Source: Paragordius varius
Taxonomy: Eukaryota > Nematomorpha
Direction of reading: 5' to 3'
Assembly (NCBI GenBank): GCA_964247055.1
Contig: OZ176054.1
Coordinates: forward strand, 3,596,001-3,660,000
DNA: 64,000 nt
Shown: positions 60,501 through 64,000 of the stretch, one piece after another
How positions within the stretch are numbered: position 1 is the first letter of the stretch
Layout of the letters: each line of letters opens with the position of its first letter
Translations under genes and position numbers: made by a program
The notes under the pieces: model-generated
The model's input: the letters and a program-made list of their open reading frames with translations, nothing else
Told to the model about the DNA's origin: nothing
Database searches by the model: none

Positions 60501-63500
60501 TTTAATTTTTTTATTCCAATAAATAATTCAACGCTTTTTACTTTTAATGAAAAAAAAAACATTATATAACTAAAACTTTGTTAGAAAATACTATAATTAC
60601 ATTCATACGCACTTTCTTCAGATATGATTACTTATTTGATTGGAACATCAAAAAGATGCGGAGAGTCGTAACGGATAAGAAAGAGATTTATCGTTGCATT
60701 TCACCCAACAAATACCTTCCAACCATCGCTTCCATTGAGAAGCAATATGAATTAGAGGAGGAAGAACATCGAAAGAAAAAGCTGGAAAAACAAGCCGCCG
60801 CCCTTGAAACCGCGCAAAAGGGTGGAGAGCCCCCCGAGGGGGAACTAAATGGGGAACAACCTACCACCCCACGTAAAACTAAGAAATCAAAGTTATATTA
60901 GTTTTTCGTCATTATACATATATTGTTAGTTAGTTTTTTATCATGAGTTAGCATTTGTAGTAAAGGGCAATATGCTAAAAGCCAGAGCAAAGGAATATGT
61001 TTTTTTGTTCTTTCTTGATTTTAACCAATAATATTGCTCTTTTGCGCAAAATTTGACAGTAATGAATAATTAATTATGTTTTACGAATACTGTATATTTA
61101 TATATAGTAGTTACCACTCTCTAATATAATTTGTTTTGTCTTTTTTGAATATCATAATTTTCTATATAACGTTGCGATTGGCATTTTTATTATGGCCTAA
61201 CCATATGTATAATGCCATATTTTTTTAATTTTATTTTACAATTAAAAAAATATTTCCACCCATATTTTACTTTATTTTTACATTTGCACCTTATATTTTT
61301 AATAGATTTTACCACATAAATTTGTTGTATAGTAATAAATCATTTTTTTGATACAACCAAAGTTATAAAATTATGGCTAAATTTACCGTTACAATTACAC
61401 TAATTTTTATAGCAATTAGAAAATGCTATTTATAATTTACTGATATTTTAGGAAAAAGGGTCCTCCATACGAAGGCGTAATTCAAGGCGATGAAAGCAAT
61501 AATTTTGGTCGAAGGCGGACTCACAGACATCACACCCATAAATTGGCTCAACACCATTATCATTATAATCATGAGAAATTGTTGGGGAGATACCCGCCTC
61601 TCCCTCAAATACTACTTCATAACACCAGGGAAACAAATACTACTCGTGAAATGATTAATCAAGGTTGTTTCTTTGTATTTAGTTAATGGATAGTTAATTT
61701 TAGAGCCATGTCTGGTGATTACAATATGTTTAATGATAATTTTTGTATTTGTAATTTTACGTTACGTATAAAATGATAAAGAATCTTGCATAACCTTATT
61801 TAAAGTTTAATAGAGTCAATTGTTTTAATTCTCAATTAGGGTGAATAATTTCAGAGATTATGTTGTGTTGTGTCATAATAGGTTTTATAAGGAATGGGGT
61901 TTATGCAATTGATATTTGACTAACTTTAACCGGTTAACGCGTTATGAATTGAAATTATTGACCTTATTACATATTAGTTTTGTATTCGAATACAAAAGAA
62001 GTACTCATAACAATAGAATAATTTGTATTCCATTCAAATCATATCAAATAAATACCTTATTTTATTTAATTTGGGTTTTTTAGCTCCTAATCAAAGGGAA
62101 ACATTAATGCACAAAATGCAAACTCTATCCATGAATGACAAAAAAGGTGATAAATTTCAAGGTATTAGCACCCATGTCAATGATACCAACAATAACATTT
62201 TAAAATCGAGCAATCGTCAACCTTTGAATTATACACTCAATAAAAATAATTCAATGAATTTGCCAAAAAATGCAAATATGAATGTGAATAATAATACGAC
62301 AAAATGGGCTACTAAATTACGACCAGAAGAAATAAAGGGATTTAAACCATCCATCATACCTGGCACCAATAAAACTAGTAGTTCTGGAATACAAAAGGAT
62401 ATTTTACAACAACAACCCACAGAAAAATTATTGAAAAATGAGGATACCACTTTATTATTTGAACAAACACGAAATGTGCAAGATAGCAATGATATGGTAA
62501 TTAATGATAAGTTAATTTGTAGAATAATTTTAAAGTTGTGTTTTTTTTTAAATTAAACATTAAACGCTTTCTGGAAAAAATTATCTATATATTTATATAT
62601 ATAAACGTAAAATTTTTCTGTGGACGGTTAAGTTTTTACTTTTTACAACTATCCGATAAAAAAGTGAAGTAGTTTATAAAATTTATTTGTAAAGGATTAC
62701 ACCAATAATTCATTGAATGGTGTGATAATGTCCAAGGATATGGCCACAACCTCGTCGTCTATCATAACAAATCCAAGTGATACCAATTTAGTGCCGCAAA
62801 ATGTTTCATCGACTTTATCCCCGGATCTTCAAAAACTTCCACCTTTAACGAACAAAAAATTTTGCATTACCCAGGATAAACGACAAAATTGTCATGTGCA
62901 AAGGTATACATTTCTTCCTTGATTTAGCGCAATTTTATAATTTTTCTCTAGGGTTAACTTTGAAGTAAGGTTTGTGAACTTAAAATATTTTACCCTATTT
63001 TAGACAGTAAAAATTGAAATAAAAAACAAAAAAATAAATGCTAACTAACCTCTTATAAATAAAAAAATTTTTATGATGCGAATTTTTTATTATAATAATC
63101 TGTGGTTTTGATCCTCAAATAAAGAACAGAATTAATATTTTTTTATTTTTTAAATAACACTTATAATCTAGACTATATGAAAAAAATTAGCATTAAAAAT
63201 ATCGGTTCTTTGTTTAAATAATCATTTATTATTAATGTTTCCTTTTTAACTAATTTCATTGCATATTTGTTCAGAAATGACTTTCTACTAAACAGAAATC
63301 TAAATAATAGTGGTCAACCAATTAGGTTAGATCTTAATAATCGGCCTAATCGATCACATTCAATTTCCGAGTTTCCTAGTGCATACACCACCGTTTCCTC
63401 TACGAATGGGGGCAACACTAGGGGTTTCAACACTTCTTTAACTTGTGATAATATGCTACTTTGTCGCACAAAATCTATTGGAGAGACTCGACATTGGTTT

Positions 63501-64000
63501 AATAATAATAATAATAATTACAAGTATTCAAAAGAAACCCCTAAAAATGATAGTTATGGACATAATGAAAACACTATCGAAGATCGTAATGTAAACGGAA
63601 ACGATATGGAAAACTATGAAAAAGGAATGGGACATCGTCGCTTAAATAATCCAGGTTACAGAAATATATTTATATATAATATATATCTTGCTTCATATTG
63701 TTTTAAATGCATGCCACAAGGCATTTTCGGAATAATTTGTTATAAATATAACTATAATGTTGTTTTAAAGTGATATAATCGCTATTCTTTAAATATGTTT
63801 TATTTAAATGGTATTTTTACTTCAACAACAAGCATAGAAAGCCTATGTTTACCGTTTTAAATAGCTCCATGTTGATCTAGGACGCAAATTATAATACATT
63901 TTAATTGTAAGTAATCATATATGTATGTATGTATGTATCCCTTAGATGTTTTTAAATTACCACCCGAACTAATCTCACACCACTTGGCTAATCTCACGAA
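57535..64000 (+). CDS. CSNK1D: Casein kinase 1 delta/epsilon-like Ser/Thr kinase, 3' partial
   Basis: Exons: 57535-57589, 57611-57721, 58121-58269, 58659-58884, 59354-59524, 60085-60196, 60622-60891, 61452-61663, 62084-62496, 62695-62903, 63275-63654, 63948 onward. Kinase motifs are all intact: P-loop [13 protein letters not shown], Lys in [39 protein letters not shown], the CK1-specific ARYASIN in place of [15 protein letters not shown] and [27 protein letters not shown] and YDYLFDWN favour delta/epsilon over alpha or gamma. A 21-nt stop-free intron (57590-57610) interrupts the N-lobe; removing it gives the family spacing exactly. After the kinase domain comes a Lys/Glu-rich segment, then a His/Arg-rich exon and several Asn-rich exons with no known relatives. 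If the intron after 60891 is retained, translation stops at 60901, giving a short form. The coding end lies beyond the window. Confidence 0.9.

Overview
The window is nuclear DNA from a small, very AT-rich animal. The evidence is metazoan protein families with a standard genetic code, GT-AG introns, an initiator tRNA-Met of eukaryotic type, and a tRNA-derived SINE with hAT-type DNA transposons. Coding sequence carries many Asn runs from AAT/AAC repeats. Three protein genes are rich in spliceosomal introns of only 21-29 nt, and a fourth has one. I know introns this short in animals mainly from dicyemid and orthonectid 'mesozoans', so that is my best guess for the lineage; it is an inference, not an identification.

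Layout. (1) 1-22671, plus strand: most of ZSWIM8 (EBAX-1/Dora), the CUL3-ligase substrate receptor. At least 29 exons are seen; its 5' end lies before the window. One intron holds a 4.5-kb, almost perfectly palindromic transposon. Another holds a SINE whose 15-bp target-site duplication copies the exon's own 3' splice site. (2) 22672-25376: intergenic, with interspersed repeat R2. (3) 25377-26748, minus: NAT9-like acetyltransferase with three tiny introns. (4) 27966-29643, minus: CCDC25 with four tiny introns and one long, repeat-filled intron. (5) 29698-42360: a transposon-rich tract. It contains two decayed hAT elements with 8-bp target duplications, tandem and inverted copies of repeat R1, a degraded RWDD2-like gene piece, a kinase fragment and one intact initiator tRNA-Met gene. 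(6) 43199-50731, plus: TEX11/ZIP4/SPO22-like meiotic TPR protein in 20 exons, 13 of its introns being 22-29 nt. (7) 50853-54954, plus: secreted alpha-carbonic anhydrase keeping its zinc ligands but lacking the catalytic Thr199. (8) 55139-57110: a second palindromic element and more R2. (9) 57535 to the end, plus: casein kinase 1 delta/epsilon-like kinase with a long Asn-rich C-terminal extension that runs off the window.

The genes are unrelated housekeeping, meiotic and regulatory functions, with no operon-like logic. Some neighbours are close: TEX11 stop to carbonic anhydrase start is 121 bp. All exon boundaries below were derived by hand from GT/AG sites, phase continuity and remembered homologous proteins. 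The phases close without a break in every intact gene, which is the main support for them.
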